Positions 19,101 through 26,017 of a stretch of 64,000 bases of DNA are shown here, piece by piece; within the stretch, counting starts at the first letter, position 1, and every line of letters begins with the position of its first letter. The position numbers and the translations under genes were made by a program. The stretch lies in the NCBI GenBank assembly GCA_963922875.1, contig CAWUJH010000003.1, positions 434,001 to 498,000 on the forward strand, in the 5' to 3' direction. The DNA is from Ketobacter sp963922875. Its GTDB lineage: Bacteria; Pseudomonadota; Gammaproteobacteria; Pseudomonadales; Ketobacteraceae. The notes below the pieces were generated by a model, which was not told where the DNA came from, searched no databases, and saw nothing but the letters and a program-made list of their open reading frames with translations.

Positions 19101-21267
19101 AGGTACCTTCGAAGATCTCAAGTTTGTGCAGTTTGAACCACGTCCCTTGAGCTCAACTCAAGTGCGCGTAAAAGTGCTCAGTGCTGGTTTGAACTTCCGT
19201 GATGTTATGGGGGTTCTTGATGTGTATCCCGGTGAAGCTGGACCTCTGGGTGGCGAATGTATTGGACAGGTTACTGAATGCGGTGATGCGGCCAAGGATT
19301 TCCAAATAGGCGACATCATCATGCTGCCGCTGACGGAAGCCTGTATGAGTACGCAAACCTATATCGAGCAAAATCTGGCGTTCCGTATTCCTGGCAATTT
19401 AAGCGTTAACGAAGCTTCCACACTACCGGTAGTGTACTGTACTGCTCTCCACGGCCTTAAATACCTTGCCAACCTGAAGAAAGGTGAGCGTATCCTGATC
19501 CACGCCGGTGCGGGTGGTGTTGGTTTGGCTGCCATCTACATCGCTAAACATTTGGGTGCAGAAGTATTTGCCACGGCCAGTGAGAAAAAACGGGATTACT
19601 TACGTAAGATCGGAGTAGAGCACGTGTTTGACTCTCGATCCCTGGACTTCGCGCAGCAAATCCGCACGGTAACCGGTGGTGATGGGGTTGACGTGGTATT
19701 GAACTCACTGGCTGGCGACTTTATTACCACCAGCATGGCCCTGTTGAATCCTAATGGACGCTTTATCGAAATTGGTAAAGCCGACATCTGGTCCAATGAC
19801 CGAGTCAAAGCTTTCCGTGATGATATTACCTATGAATCCTTTGATTTGGTAATGGTTGCGTTGCAAGACCCAATGGCCTTGCGAGCATTGATGGCAGAAG
19901 TGGTGGAAAATGTGGAAGCGGGTCATTATCACCCGCTACCGTTTACAGTGTTCAAACACAAAGAAGCTATGGATGCCTTCCGCTATATGGCGCAAGGTAA
20001 GCACATTGGTAAGATCCTTATTAACCCCAATGATGATGCGATTACCATTAAGCCAGATCGTTCCTACCTAATTACGGGTGCGTCGGGTGGCTTGGGTATG
20101 CTGTTTGCCAATTGGTTTGCTGAGCAAGGCGCAGGGGAGGTTATCCTGGCCGCTCGTCGTGATGTTCGCGATGTGGACCCAGATGGACTCAAAGCCATCG
20201 AAGCGAAGGGCACCAAAGTTACCACCATCAAAGCTGACTCTGGCGATCAAGCGGCCGTGCAATCCATGTTCGAGACGGTTGCCGCTAACTCGTTACCGCT
20301 GGCTGGTGTGATCCACGCCGCCGGTGTATTGGCTGATGCCTTTGTTGTGAACCAGGATATGGCTGGGTTTGAGAAGGTAATGGGGCCGAAGTTGGCGGGT
20401 GCCTGGTATCTGCATCAAGCGACCATGGGGATGAATCTGGATATGTTTGTTCTATTCTCCTCGTTGTCCTCAATGCTGGGTGCACCAGGGCAGGCTAACT
20501 ATGCTGCGGCAAACGCTTTTCTCGACGGCTTGGCCGCTCTGCGACGAGCTCAAGGTATGTCCGGTATCGCCATTAACTGGGGTCCCTGGGCGGAAGTCGG
20601 TATGGCGGCCACCGGTCAAGTGGAAGCCAACGCGAAAGCGTCAGGCGTGCATCTGATCGATCCTGCGGACGGTTTGAAGTGGTTTGGCCAAGTTCTAGAG
20701 GCTAATCCAGTGCAGCGCGGTCTGATGGTCATCGACTGGGGTGCCTTGGCGAATATCACTGGTTCTATCCCTGCCTTCCTGTCCGAATTGGATGTGAAAG
20801 CGAGCGTTGGAGTGGATGCCAATTTACAGAAAATGGCTGATGAGTTCCGCGCCAACTTGATGGATGCACCGGTTGATGAGCGCACGCCAATGTTGATCGA
20901 TAAGATCTGCGAGCAAATTATACGGGTAATGGGATTGGATGAAGACGAAACAATCAACCCCAACCAACCGTTACAGGAGCTTGGTTTAGACTCGTTAATG
21001 GCGGTTGAACTGCGTAACATTCTGTGTGCCTTGATCGGTAAACAGCTGCCAGCCACATTGATGTTTAAGTATCCTACTGTGGCCAGTTTAAGTACCTTCT
21101 TGATCGAAGATATGTTCCCTGAAGATGCGGCCGCTGCGGCTCAGGAAGCGGCCGACGCTGCACCAACGGCTGCGATCGATGATGAGGAAGAGGAACTGGA
21201 TGATTTGTCTGATGACGAATTGGCGGCGATGCTGGCGGCTGAATTAGGAGATGATGACGACGATTAA
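10198..21267 (+). CDS. type I modular PKS, modules 1-2 (KS-AT-KR-ACP-KS-AT-DH-ER-KR-ACP)
   Basis: This 3689-residue megasynthase starts with a coiled-coil docking helix (about 12-40). Module 1: KS 41-462 (Cys214, His349, His387), AT about 570-880 (Ser661 in GHSIGEY; HAFH 761-764, malonyl type), KR about 1148-1330 (Tyr1298), ACP Ser1461. Module 2: KS from 1522 (Cys1692), AT from about 2055 (Ser2143; HAFH at 2242), DH about 2411-2714 (His2448, Asp2624), ER about 2960-3278 (NADPH motif HAGAGGVGL at 3102), KR from about 3288 (Tyr3435), ACP Ser3599. KR1 has the Trp of A-type reductases (SVWGSGG) and KR2 looks B-type (GVLADAF). The C-terminus is a very acidic docking tail (LSDDELAAMLAAELG then Asp repeats). 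Expected: one hydroxyl-bearing and one fully reduced extension. The DH motif has Glu where Gly is usual. Confidence 0.96.
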   Translation: MSSNTSSNNSNNDTAKLLKQALRELKKSKDSVQRLEKEKYEPIAVIGLGCRYPGGANSPERLWEILQNGEDVITEMVDQRWSSADVYDPDPEAVGKLYTKANGLVDNVDQFDAEFFGIAPVEATLMEPQQRLLLETNWDALEHAGIAPESLMGSKTGVYVGICHMGYSHLQATYGSLEDISPYSGTGNAHSVASGRISYLLGLQGPSLSVDTACSSSLVAIHLAVQSLRKGESDLALASGVNLILEPTTSMIFARAGMLSPDGKCKTFDEGANGYVRGEGCGSVVLKRLSDAIRDGDNILAVVRGSAVNQDGKSQGITAPNELAQEKVLRAALEDARLTPQEVSYIEAHGTGTPLGDPIELAALNTVYGKERTEKLVVGSIKTNMGHLEAAAGVAGFTKLVLSIYNKTIPQHLHFQKPNPYIDWSHIAIDVPAQQREWSNSNRIGGLSSFGFSGTNCHIILEQAPLPATEEVRAEIQCAPKLLTVSAKNTDALQEYLANYADALAKPELQEASWEDICFTAATGRNHFRHRATIAAGSTAQAIEKLSSLLKNGSAEGVKISDVGAGGARTAFMFTGQGAQFAGMGQDLYNEHPAFRNALDNVAELMKDELEQPLLSVMWGDNTQLLDETQYTQPAIFALQYALTQLWSEAGVQAACVTGHSIGEYAAAVYSGVMSLEDAVRLICARGRLMATECERGSMAAVFASAADTRNVIETLDSVIDIAAVNGPRNCVISGEKGAVEQAVALLSDEKIKAKLLTVSHAFHSPMMQPMLEAFAKEVQKVTLKAPRIRFISSKTGKTATQDVKNHSYWVEHVRDAVLFLDAAKEMGEQKLQVCLEIGPGANLVKLAPQCVESTQPLTYLHSVERDHSESEHFASVIADLHGAGLAIQWKKLFVGGPFHKVELPTYPYQTQSFWVDKIRIGNYSQAAGMSFARLLYNTDFVEAALPANEKEPNYQDVVVIGDKPSWLSLLESKVTVTVLDDDSNAETIASALKPLQDAAKENGKVLPVLMAAPKRQTSLTGIPDVVHHQAQSMLAVAKAMVAAADITNPTRLWSVSEGAYSAEQPNLAAYPALGFAKGLALEAGELWGGIIDLDGTEQEQADALLAELNSAAMEDVVRVQGTTRAVLRLGNERVASSQVEQLNPEASYLVTGGLGGLGLYVADALTRSGARHIVLMSRNGSLDKLDDAGAQLVAGLQEQGVSIRVANVDVADASAVQDLMKELVASEQPLKGIVHAAGVSGIAMAHEMTAEQWHKVTQAKIEGALNLHEASLESDLDLFVVFSSIASVWGSGGMVHYTAANHFLDGLVNLRRAQGLPAVGFNWGPWGGAGMATGEAASEAERRGLRLLAPESAIELMMKSWSQGHAHQTVVDVDWSRFREIMEMRRPHPMFGALGRVLTSGSEVTGEKSAFFKSLYPLDLEERAAKINVYLQDLLGKVTGKAEGDVVDPEMPLMDLGIDSIMALEIKKQLEADTGQAMKATLIFDYPTINKISEFFAVSLYGEESGDHSVASAGLYHGEPIAIVGIGSKMPKAPNGPGDFWNLLKDGVCGINDEPSNRWDLDKYLDKNEDAPGKTYTLSAGLVDDIEYFDGKLFGIAPREIESMEPQQRLVLEAAWSSIENAGYAPNAMNGTRTGVFIGVGANEYIRACATGAREEDIMFIPTGNALNVIAGRVAFNLGLQGPCMTIDTACSSSAVATHLAVQSLRNGECDMALSGGVNAMVMPETFVALSKAHMLSKEGRCKTFDESADGYVRGEGVGVLALKRLSDAVRDGDNIIAVIKGSAVNQDGRSSSLTAPNGPSQEKVIREAVANAGLTVDDVDWVETHGTATPLGDPIEVQSIEAVYCANRTSANPLIISSVKTNLGHLESAAGVSSIMKAALSLQHGVIPPHLHFKKFNPHIAVDASKFTIPTESMDWKEGERKRRVGISSFGFSGTNVHMILEEAPRRAEVINAVERNSHVLTLSAKTEGALIGLAKRYADFLETDNLNDKPASLADVAFTANTARQQFEHRMAIVAPDSSGAVSKLKQISEGVTVAGSYQGDGSVPVTGMAWLFTGQGSQYAGMAKELYDTNPAFKAHLDTCDQLFNQESGSSLLDLLWGDMASEIDNTQYTQPAIFALEYALAMHWQALGVKPTVMVGHSVGEYAAAVVAGIMTLESAMKLIVARGRLMVEECQTGDMAAILTARDTVEALLEGQDDVQVATCNAPNNTVVSGTSEGIKAIIEKATAQDIESRMLTVSHAFHSNMMEPMLAAFKAVAESIEYHPATVDIVSAVSGLVNQGEMSSAKYWVEHVKRPVLFVDALSKLADQKVNVCLEIGPGSTLTGLANQILGTDKFRMTHTLRAKQDAARQFNMAAAQLYTWGVNIKWQAFDAPYGRQRVAVPSYAFDRKRYWLGDNDNGMMSSAGGASMGQVTENLMNVLHSPMSEDYYFENNFGVTSPFNLDDHRLYEVVVAPGAFHVANIVLCSRDVFGDKPVKLDDVVFPEPFILDEGQSRRLHYGFKKLTGDKANGYEVKGFSRDEKAKADADWTMHASMHVESCAAPEEGLSINMDEIKEIQTRASTQLDGDLFYSEMAKIGYQLGSQFQWIKQFWRRPGETLTLLRLPESALEQGKYMIHPGLMDSCFQSSALATMHTSFDTTKVDAIYIPFALENLRFFKSPTTELWCHVTIKNPPADEHEQVESFSHAIRVFDDQGNVLIDVETLHSKRAPKEALLKALSKDPYEHHYDIHWKTQGIPADQEVAPLAGTFMVIGEDDGLSTNIFDQLKAKDGVTAYQVVCDKTASFSQDNEKIVLNPEDGGQWMQLIGVAGGIDKLTGIVYVAPQDTADSNIMAIQARAFSPILNMLKAFQLMSGVKSPRLWCVTSGAVQAQRSDTVINPSQSAVIGFGKVLDMEHGEYSAVLIDVDSESYARSAASVAQEMAQEPKEKLIAYRRGTRLVSRLARVTADAPGMDIPAAPYRLTIEKKGTFEDLKFVQFEPRPLSSTQVRVKVLSAGLNFRDVMGVLDVYPGEAGPLGGECIGQVTECGDAAKDFQIGDIIMLPLTEACMSTQTYIEQNLAFRIPGNLSVNEASTLPVVYCTALHGLKYLANLKKGERILIHAGAGGVGLAAIYIAKHLGAEVFATASEKKRDYLRKIGVEHVFDSRSLDFAQQIRTVTGGDGVDVVLNSLAGDFITTSMALLNPNGRFIEIGKADIWSNDRVKAFRDDITYESFDLVMVALQDPMALRALMAEVVENVEAGHYHPLPFTVFKHKEAMDAFRYMAQGKHIGKILINPNDDAITIKPDRSYLITGASGGLGMLFANWFAEQGAGEVILAARRDVRDVDPDGLKAIEAKGTKVTTIKADSGDQAAVQSMFETVAANSLPLAGVIHAAGVLADAFVVNQDMAGFEKVMGPKLAGAWYLHQATMGMNLDMFVLFSSLSSMLGAPGQANYAAANAFLDGLAALRRAQGMSGIAINWGPWAEVGMAATGQVEANAKASGVHLIDPADGLKWFGQVLEANPVQRGLMVIDWGALANITGSIPAFLSELDVKASVGVDANLQKMADEFRANLMDAPVDERTPMLIDKICEQIIRVMGLDEDETINPNQPLQELGLDSLMAVELRNILCALIGKQLPATLMFKYPTVASLSTFLIEDMFPEDAAAAAQEAADAAPTAAIDDEEEELDDLSDDELAAMLAAELGDDDDD

Positions 21268-21409
21268 AATCATAATCTTTTGATTTATAATTGAGCAAGG
21301 GTTGTTGGCTTGAGTCGAGTTTCAGAGTAAGTAGTACTGAGGCTTCGATAAGGGTCAACAATCCTTTCTGTTTGTGCATTATCTAAGTCCGTAGAGTTTG
21401 AGGACCACT

Positions 21410-24400
21410 ATGAGCAAATCGACACAAGAATTAATGCTGAATGCGCTGAAAGAGATAAAGCTCTTAAAACGCGAATTGGCTGGTTATAAAAAATCCGCTC
21501 ATGAGCCTATAGCTATAGTGGGTATGGGCTGTCGTTTTCCAGGCGACTCCAAAAATCCGCAAGAATTCTGGGAAAATCTCTACAACGGTAAAGATTGTAT
21601 TACGCAACAGGAAAACGGTGAACGTTGGAATATGGATGATCTTTATGATCCAAATCCCGATGCTCCCGGAAAAATTTACTCAAAGGGACTGGGTATTATT
21701 GATGATGTGGAAAAATTCGATGCCGATTTTTTTGGCATATCCCCGCGCGAAGCGGATGACATAGATCCGCAGCAACGCCTGTTACTTGAAGTTAGTCATG
21801 ATGCTCTGGAATACGCAGGGTACACTCCTGGCTGGATTAATGGCAGCAATACCGGTGTTTATGTCGGTATAGCTTCTGCTGACTATGCGCACCTCGGCAG
21901 TATGCTGGGAAGCCCCGAAAAGCTAACACCCTGGCAGGGTATCGGTAACGCGCTAAGCGCAGCAGCGGGGCGCTTGTCTTATCTTTTTAATTTAAAAGGG
22001 CCGGCGGTATCTTTTGATACGGCTTGTTCATCGTCACTCACCGCTTTGCATTATGCGTGTCAATCCTTGCGTCAAGGTGAATGTGACATGGCCATATCTG
22101 CGGGTGTGCATCTAGTGCTGAATCCCGCGGTTTCAATAGTTTTTGCCAAAGCCCGCATGCTGTCGGAAGATGGCCATTGTAAAACCTTTGATGCCAGTGC
22201 TGATGGCTATGTGCGTTCCGAAGGCTGCGGAGTCGTACTTTTGAAACGCTTGTCAGATGCGGAAGCGGACGGTGACAATATTCTGGCCATTATTCGTGGT
22301 TCCGCATTGAATCAAGATGGCAAATCCCAGGGGTTCACTGCACCCAATGAATCCGCCCAAGAGGATGTTATTCGAGCGGCCCTCAAACAAGCGCAACTAC
22401 AGCCTCGTGAAGTAAGCTATGTTGAAGCTCATGGCACCGGTACCCCACTAGGTGATCCCATCGAGTTAGGTGCTCTTAATTCGGTGTATTGCGACGGACA
22501 AAACCGTCGTTACCCATTACTGGTGGGTTCGGTAAAAACTAACCTGGGACACGGTGAAGCCGTTGCCGGCATGGCCGGTGTGATTAAGTTAATTCAATCA
22601 TTACGCCACCGAATCATTCCACCCCATATTAATTTTAAGACACCGAATCCATTTATTCCCTGGAATAAAATGGCGGTTCAGGTAACTCATAGTTTGACTC
22701 AATGGGATGACTATACGACAGAAGACGGTAAATTACGGGCCGGTTTGAGTGGCTTTGCCTTTACTGGCACGAACGTGCACGTGATCTTTGAAGAATACAA
22801 ACCGAAAGCCAAAACCAGCGCTGAAGAAGAATCGGTAACCAAGCAGCCCTGGGTGCCTCCTTTGGTGTTGGCTTCTGCTAAAAATGAGCAAGCCTTGCAG
22901 GATTGGCGGCAAGCCATGGCAAAATTTTTGACTAATGGAGAAAACCTATCATTCCCTTCATTAGTTCGTACCTTAGCCGCCGGTCGGGATCACTACAAAG
23001 TGCGTCAGGCCTACTTGGCTGGAGACGTAGCAGAATTTAACAATCTCCTGCACTCTAGCACACACAACCAACAGGTACTGGGTGGTGGTAAATTCAAACC
23101 AACCTATAAAATAGCCTTTTTATTCTCTGGACAGGGGGCGCAATACCCCGGTATGGGACAGGCTCTTTATCAGAATATTTCTGATTTTCGCTATCACTTT
23201 GATCAGGCCGCTGCGCAATTATCTCTGTTGTTAGAGCGTGATCTCAAGGAGTTAATGTGGGGTGAAGGCAACACCGGCTTAAATCAAACCGCCAACACAC
23301 AGCCTGCGCTATTTGCGCTGGAATATGCGCTAGCTAAAACCTGGATGCAATGGGGGATCAAACCAGACTGTCTGGTGGGCCATAGTGTGGGTGAGGTTAC
23401 CGCCGCCTGCATTGCTGGTGTCTTTAATCTCGAAGATGCCTGTAAAGTTATCGTGCATCGTGGCCGCTTGATGGGAGCCACTGAAAAAGGGTCGATGCTG
23501 GTTGTGTTTGCCGATGCAGCTCGTATTGAATCCCTCTTGGGCGAGAGTTCTGCGTTGGAAATTTGTGCCTATAATGGTCCTGAAAATACCGTAGTGGGCG
23601 GCTCCGAAGACGAGCTTAAAGAATTTCAATCATTAGTCGTAGAGCAAGGCTTGGATTGTCGAATCCTGCCAGTGGAACACGCCTTTCACACGCGGGCGAT
23701 GGAATCAGTACTTGAGGAATATCGCCAAATACTGGGCAGTGTAAAATTGAGTACACCTCGGATGCGAGTGTTATCCAATTTGAACGGCCAGCATAGTGGC
23801 AAGCGAATGGCTGAAGCGGATTATTGGGTTCAACAAATTCGCCAGCCGGTGAATTTCCTGGCGTGTGCTCAGGGGTTGGCTGAGTCCGGTATCAATGTCG
23901 CGCTGGAGGTAGGACCCGGGGCGGCACTGGTCTCTGTGCTTAGAGATGTAGCCGAGGTAACGGCCACCACAGTTTCCACTCTGCAAAAGTCGCGTGATGA
24001 ATTGCAATCCTTTAGCCGTGGTCTCGCTCAGTTATATGTGGCGGGGTTAGATTTGGATTGGCGGCAAATTATGCCGATAAAGTCCGTGCCCGTGGTGGAA
24101 TTACCCTTTTATCCATTTCAGCGTAAAGTCTTTTGGAACGAAACGCTGGCGGCTTATATGCAGAACCAGAAATTGCCGGATAAAGTTAAAGATTGGCTTT
24201 ATCAAGTGGAATGGGAATCTTTGGATTGCCCATCTAATCAGTCATTGGCGGGTGAACAGTGGTTGGTGCTGTCTGCCGATGGGGCTGTAGGCAATCATCT
24301 GGTAGAAATGCTGGGGCAGGCTGGAGCTGAAGTTGACCAAGCAGCCATTCGCCTGACAGAGGCGGGATTTAGCATTGCGAGTGGTGGCAGCGAAGAAGTT

Positions 24401-26017
24401 ATTACGAATGCAAGTACTGAAAGCACGTGGTTGCAGTCCCAATTTAATGTAGTAACGGATCAACCTTTAAAAGTGATTGTCTGCACGGCGCAGTTGGCGT
24501 TGCCCAACTCAGAACAACAATGGGCAGCGTTAACGGGATTTTTCCTCGCTTTGGCCAAGACGGTCCAAGCTGCTTCCCGTGTCGAACTCTGGGTGGTGAC
24601 AGAGTCAGCCTACGACACAGGACTTGGCCAGTCAGTGGTGAAACCGGAGCAAGCCATGGTGCTGGGGTTTGCGAAAAATCTGGTTTATGAATTGGCCGGA
24701 AAGATGCGTGCAGTGATTGATCTGAGTGATGCTTCTACCCCCAATCTCGATGCCGCTGTTAAGGTTATGACGCAAGAGCTGAGTCATCCCTGGCTATCGA
24801 TTGACAATGCTCAGGTATACATGCCGAAGCTACTACGTCAGGAATCAGCCATTCAGCTCAATACCGATTCGATTAAATTAAACGCAGAGAAATTTTACGT
24901 TATTGCCGGTGGTACCGGCGCATTGGGTCTTGCTATTGCCAAGTGGATGGCCAGTAAGGGCGCGCGCCACCTTGCGTTATTAAGCCGCAGTGGTATCGGC
25001 GATCGCCGTCACGAGTTATTTGTACTGGAAAAAGGCGGTGTGCAGCTGCGCTTGCCCACCCTGGATATTGCCAACAAAGACAGTCTAGAACTTGAGCTGC
25101 AATCGCTCCGTAAAGAGCGGCCTATTGGGGGCGTCATTCATGCTGCGGGGCAATTCGAAATTTGTCCGTTGCAAGAGTTAACCACAAACCGTTGCATGAA
25201 CCTGATGGCGAACAAAATATTAGGTATTCAATGGCTCGATGAGTTAACCAGAGAGGATGAGCTCGAGTTTTTCGTTGGATACTCATCCATTGCCAGCGTT
25301 TGGGGTTCAGCCGGAAATTTTCACTATACCGCAGCTAACCAAGTTGTGGATGCAGTGATTCAGCGCCGCAAGCAGGCAGGAAAAGTCGCGCTGGGAATAA
25401 ACTGGGGGCCGTGGGCTGAATCTGGCATGGTGAGTGAAGACTCTGCGGAACAAGCCCAGAAACGTGGTTTGAATATGATGGAGAAAGTTCTGGGCACCCA
25501 GGTGTTCGGGCGCTTGTTAGGCACCGATGTCACGCAAATGGTGGTGGCCGATATTCACTGGCAACCCTTTCGGGCGGTGATGGATATGTTGTCTTTAGGT
25601 GGCATGTTCGAAGGCCTAACGGATAAGCATGGAGCAATCAGCCCTAATGAAACCGATGTCGCGCTCACCGAAGAAGACTTGGCCTTTAAAGCCAGTCTTG
25701 CTGAGTCTTCAGATGAAGAAAAAGCTGAAAAACTACTAGGTTATCTGAAAATTCAATTAGCTCGTGCTCTACAAATGGAGCCTGACGATATAGATGATAC
25801 TCAGCCTCTCATTGAAATGGGTATTGATTCGCTGTTAGCGGTAGAATTTAAAAATCGCGCGGTAAAAGTCACGGAAGTGGATCTGCCTGTAGTGCGTTTG
25901 TTGGGCGGCGCGAGTTTGCAAGATGTTTCCCAGTGGCTTGCCGAAGGCTACCTGGAGGCCGAGGGAGGAATGGATCAATCAGGTGAAGATGATGACCTGG
26001 TTGAAGGTGTTTTATGA
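21410..26017 (+). CDS. type I modular PKS, module 3 (KS-AT-KR-ACP)
   Basis: This 1535-residue single-module PKS starts at ATG 21410 behind a GAGGA ribosome site. Domains: N-terminal coiled-coil docking helix (about 1-30), KS from 32 (Cys206 in DTACSSS), AT from about 569 (Ser659 in GHSVGEV; HAFH at 757, malonyl type), KR structural half from about 920, KR catalytic half from about 1162 (Tyr1306; Trp in SVWGSAG suggests A-type), and ACP with Ser1474 in MGIDSLLAV. No DH or ER is present, so it leaves a beta-hydroxyl. The acidic tail (EDDDLVEGVL) is the kind of short C-terminal motif bound by TubC-type docking domains, which is what the next protein starts with. The last four bases overlap that gene (ATGA), giving strict translational coupling. 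Confidence 0.95.
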   Translation: MSKSTQELMLNALKEIKLLKRELAGYKKSAHEPIAIVGMGCRFPGDSKNPQEFWENLYNGKDCITQQENGERWNMDDLYDPNPDAPGKIYSKGLGIIDDVEKFDADFFGISPREADDIDPQQRLLLEVSHDALEYAGYTPGWINGSNTGVYVGIASADYAHLGSMLGSPEKLTPWQGIGNALSAAAGRLSYLFNLKGPAVSFDTACSSSLTALHYACQSLRQGECDMAISAGVHLVLNPAVSIVFAKARMLSEDGHCKTFDASADGYVRSEGCGVVLLKRLSDAEADGDNILAIIRGSALNQDGKSQGFTAPNESAQEDVIRAALKQAQLQPREVSYVEAHGTGTPLGDPIELGALNSVYCDGQNRRYPLLVGSVKTNLGHGEAVAGMAGVIKLIQSLRHRIIPPHINFKTPNPFIPWNKMAVQVTHSLTQWDDYTTEDGKLRAGLSGFAFTGTNVHVIFEEYKPKAKTSAEEESVTKQPWVPPLVLASAKNEQALQDWRQAMAKFLTNGENLSFPSLVRTLAAGRDHYKVRQAYLAGDVAEFNNLLHSSTHNQQVLGGGKFKPTYKIAFLFSGQGAQYPGMGQALYQNISDFRYHFDQAAAQLSLLLERDLKELMWGEGNTGLNQTANTQPALFALEYALAKTWMQWGIKPDCLVGHSVGEVTAACIAGVFNLEDACKVIVHRGRLMGATEKGSMLVVFADAARIESLLGESSALEICAYNGPENTVVGGSEDELKEFQSLVVEQGLDCRILPVEHAFHTRAMESVLEEYRQILGSVKLSTPRMRVLSNLNGQHSGKRMAEADYWVQQIRQPVNFLACAQGLAESGINVALEVGPGAALVSVLRDVAEVTATTVSTLQKSRDELQSFSRGLAQLYVAGLDLDWRQIMPIKSVPVVELPFYPFQRKVFWNETLAAYMQNQKLPDKVKDWLYQVEWESLDCPSNQSLAGEQWLVLSADGAVGNHLVEMLGQAGAEVDQAAIRLTEAGFSIASGGSEEVITNASTESTWLQSQFNVVTDQPLKVIVCTAQLALPNSEQQWAALTGFFLALAKTVQAASRVELWVVTESAYDTGLGQSVVKPEQAMVLGFAKNLVYELAGKMRAVIDLSDASTPNLDAAVKVMTQELSHPWLSIDNAQVYMPKLLRQESAIQLNTDSIKLNAEKFYVIAGGTGALGLAIAKWMASKGARHLALLSRSGIGDRRHELFVLEKGGVQLRLPTLDIANKDSLELELQSLRKERPIGGVIHAAGQFEICPLQELTTNRCMNLMANKILGIQWLDELTREDELEFFVGYSSIASVWGSAGNFHYTAANQVVDAVIQRRKQAGKVALGINWGPWAESGMVSEDSAEQAQKRGLNMMEKVLGTQVFGRLLGTDVTQMVVADIHWQPFRAVMDMLSLGGMFEGLTDKHGAISPNETDVALTEEDLAFKASLAESSDEEKAEKLLGYLKIQLARALQMEPDDIDDTQPLIEMGIDSLLAVEFKNRAVKVTEVDLPVVRLLGGASLQDVSQWLAEGYLEAEGGMDQSGEDDDLVEGVL

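Noticed and set aside
20616..21056. 146-codon open frame on the minus strand inside the PKS gene
   Set aside because: Lies antisense to an unmistakable KR-ACP coding region with no ribosome site or recognisable domain; a coding shadow.
10198..26017. Polyunsaturated fatty acid (Pfa) synthase
   Set aside because: No tandem ACP repeats or FabA-type DH pair; each module has its own KS, AT and single ACP.
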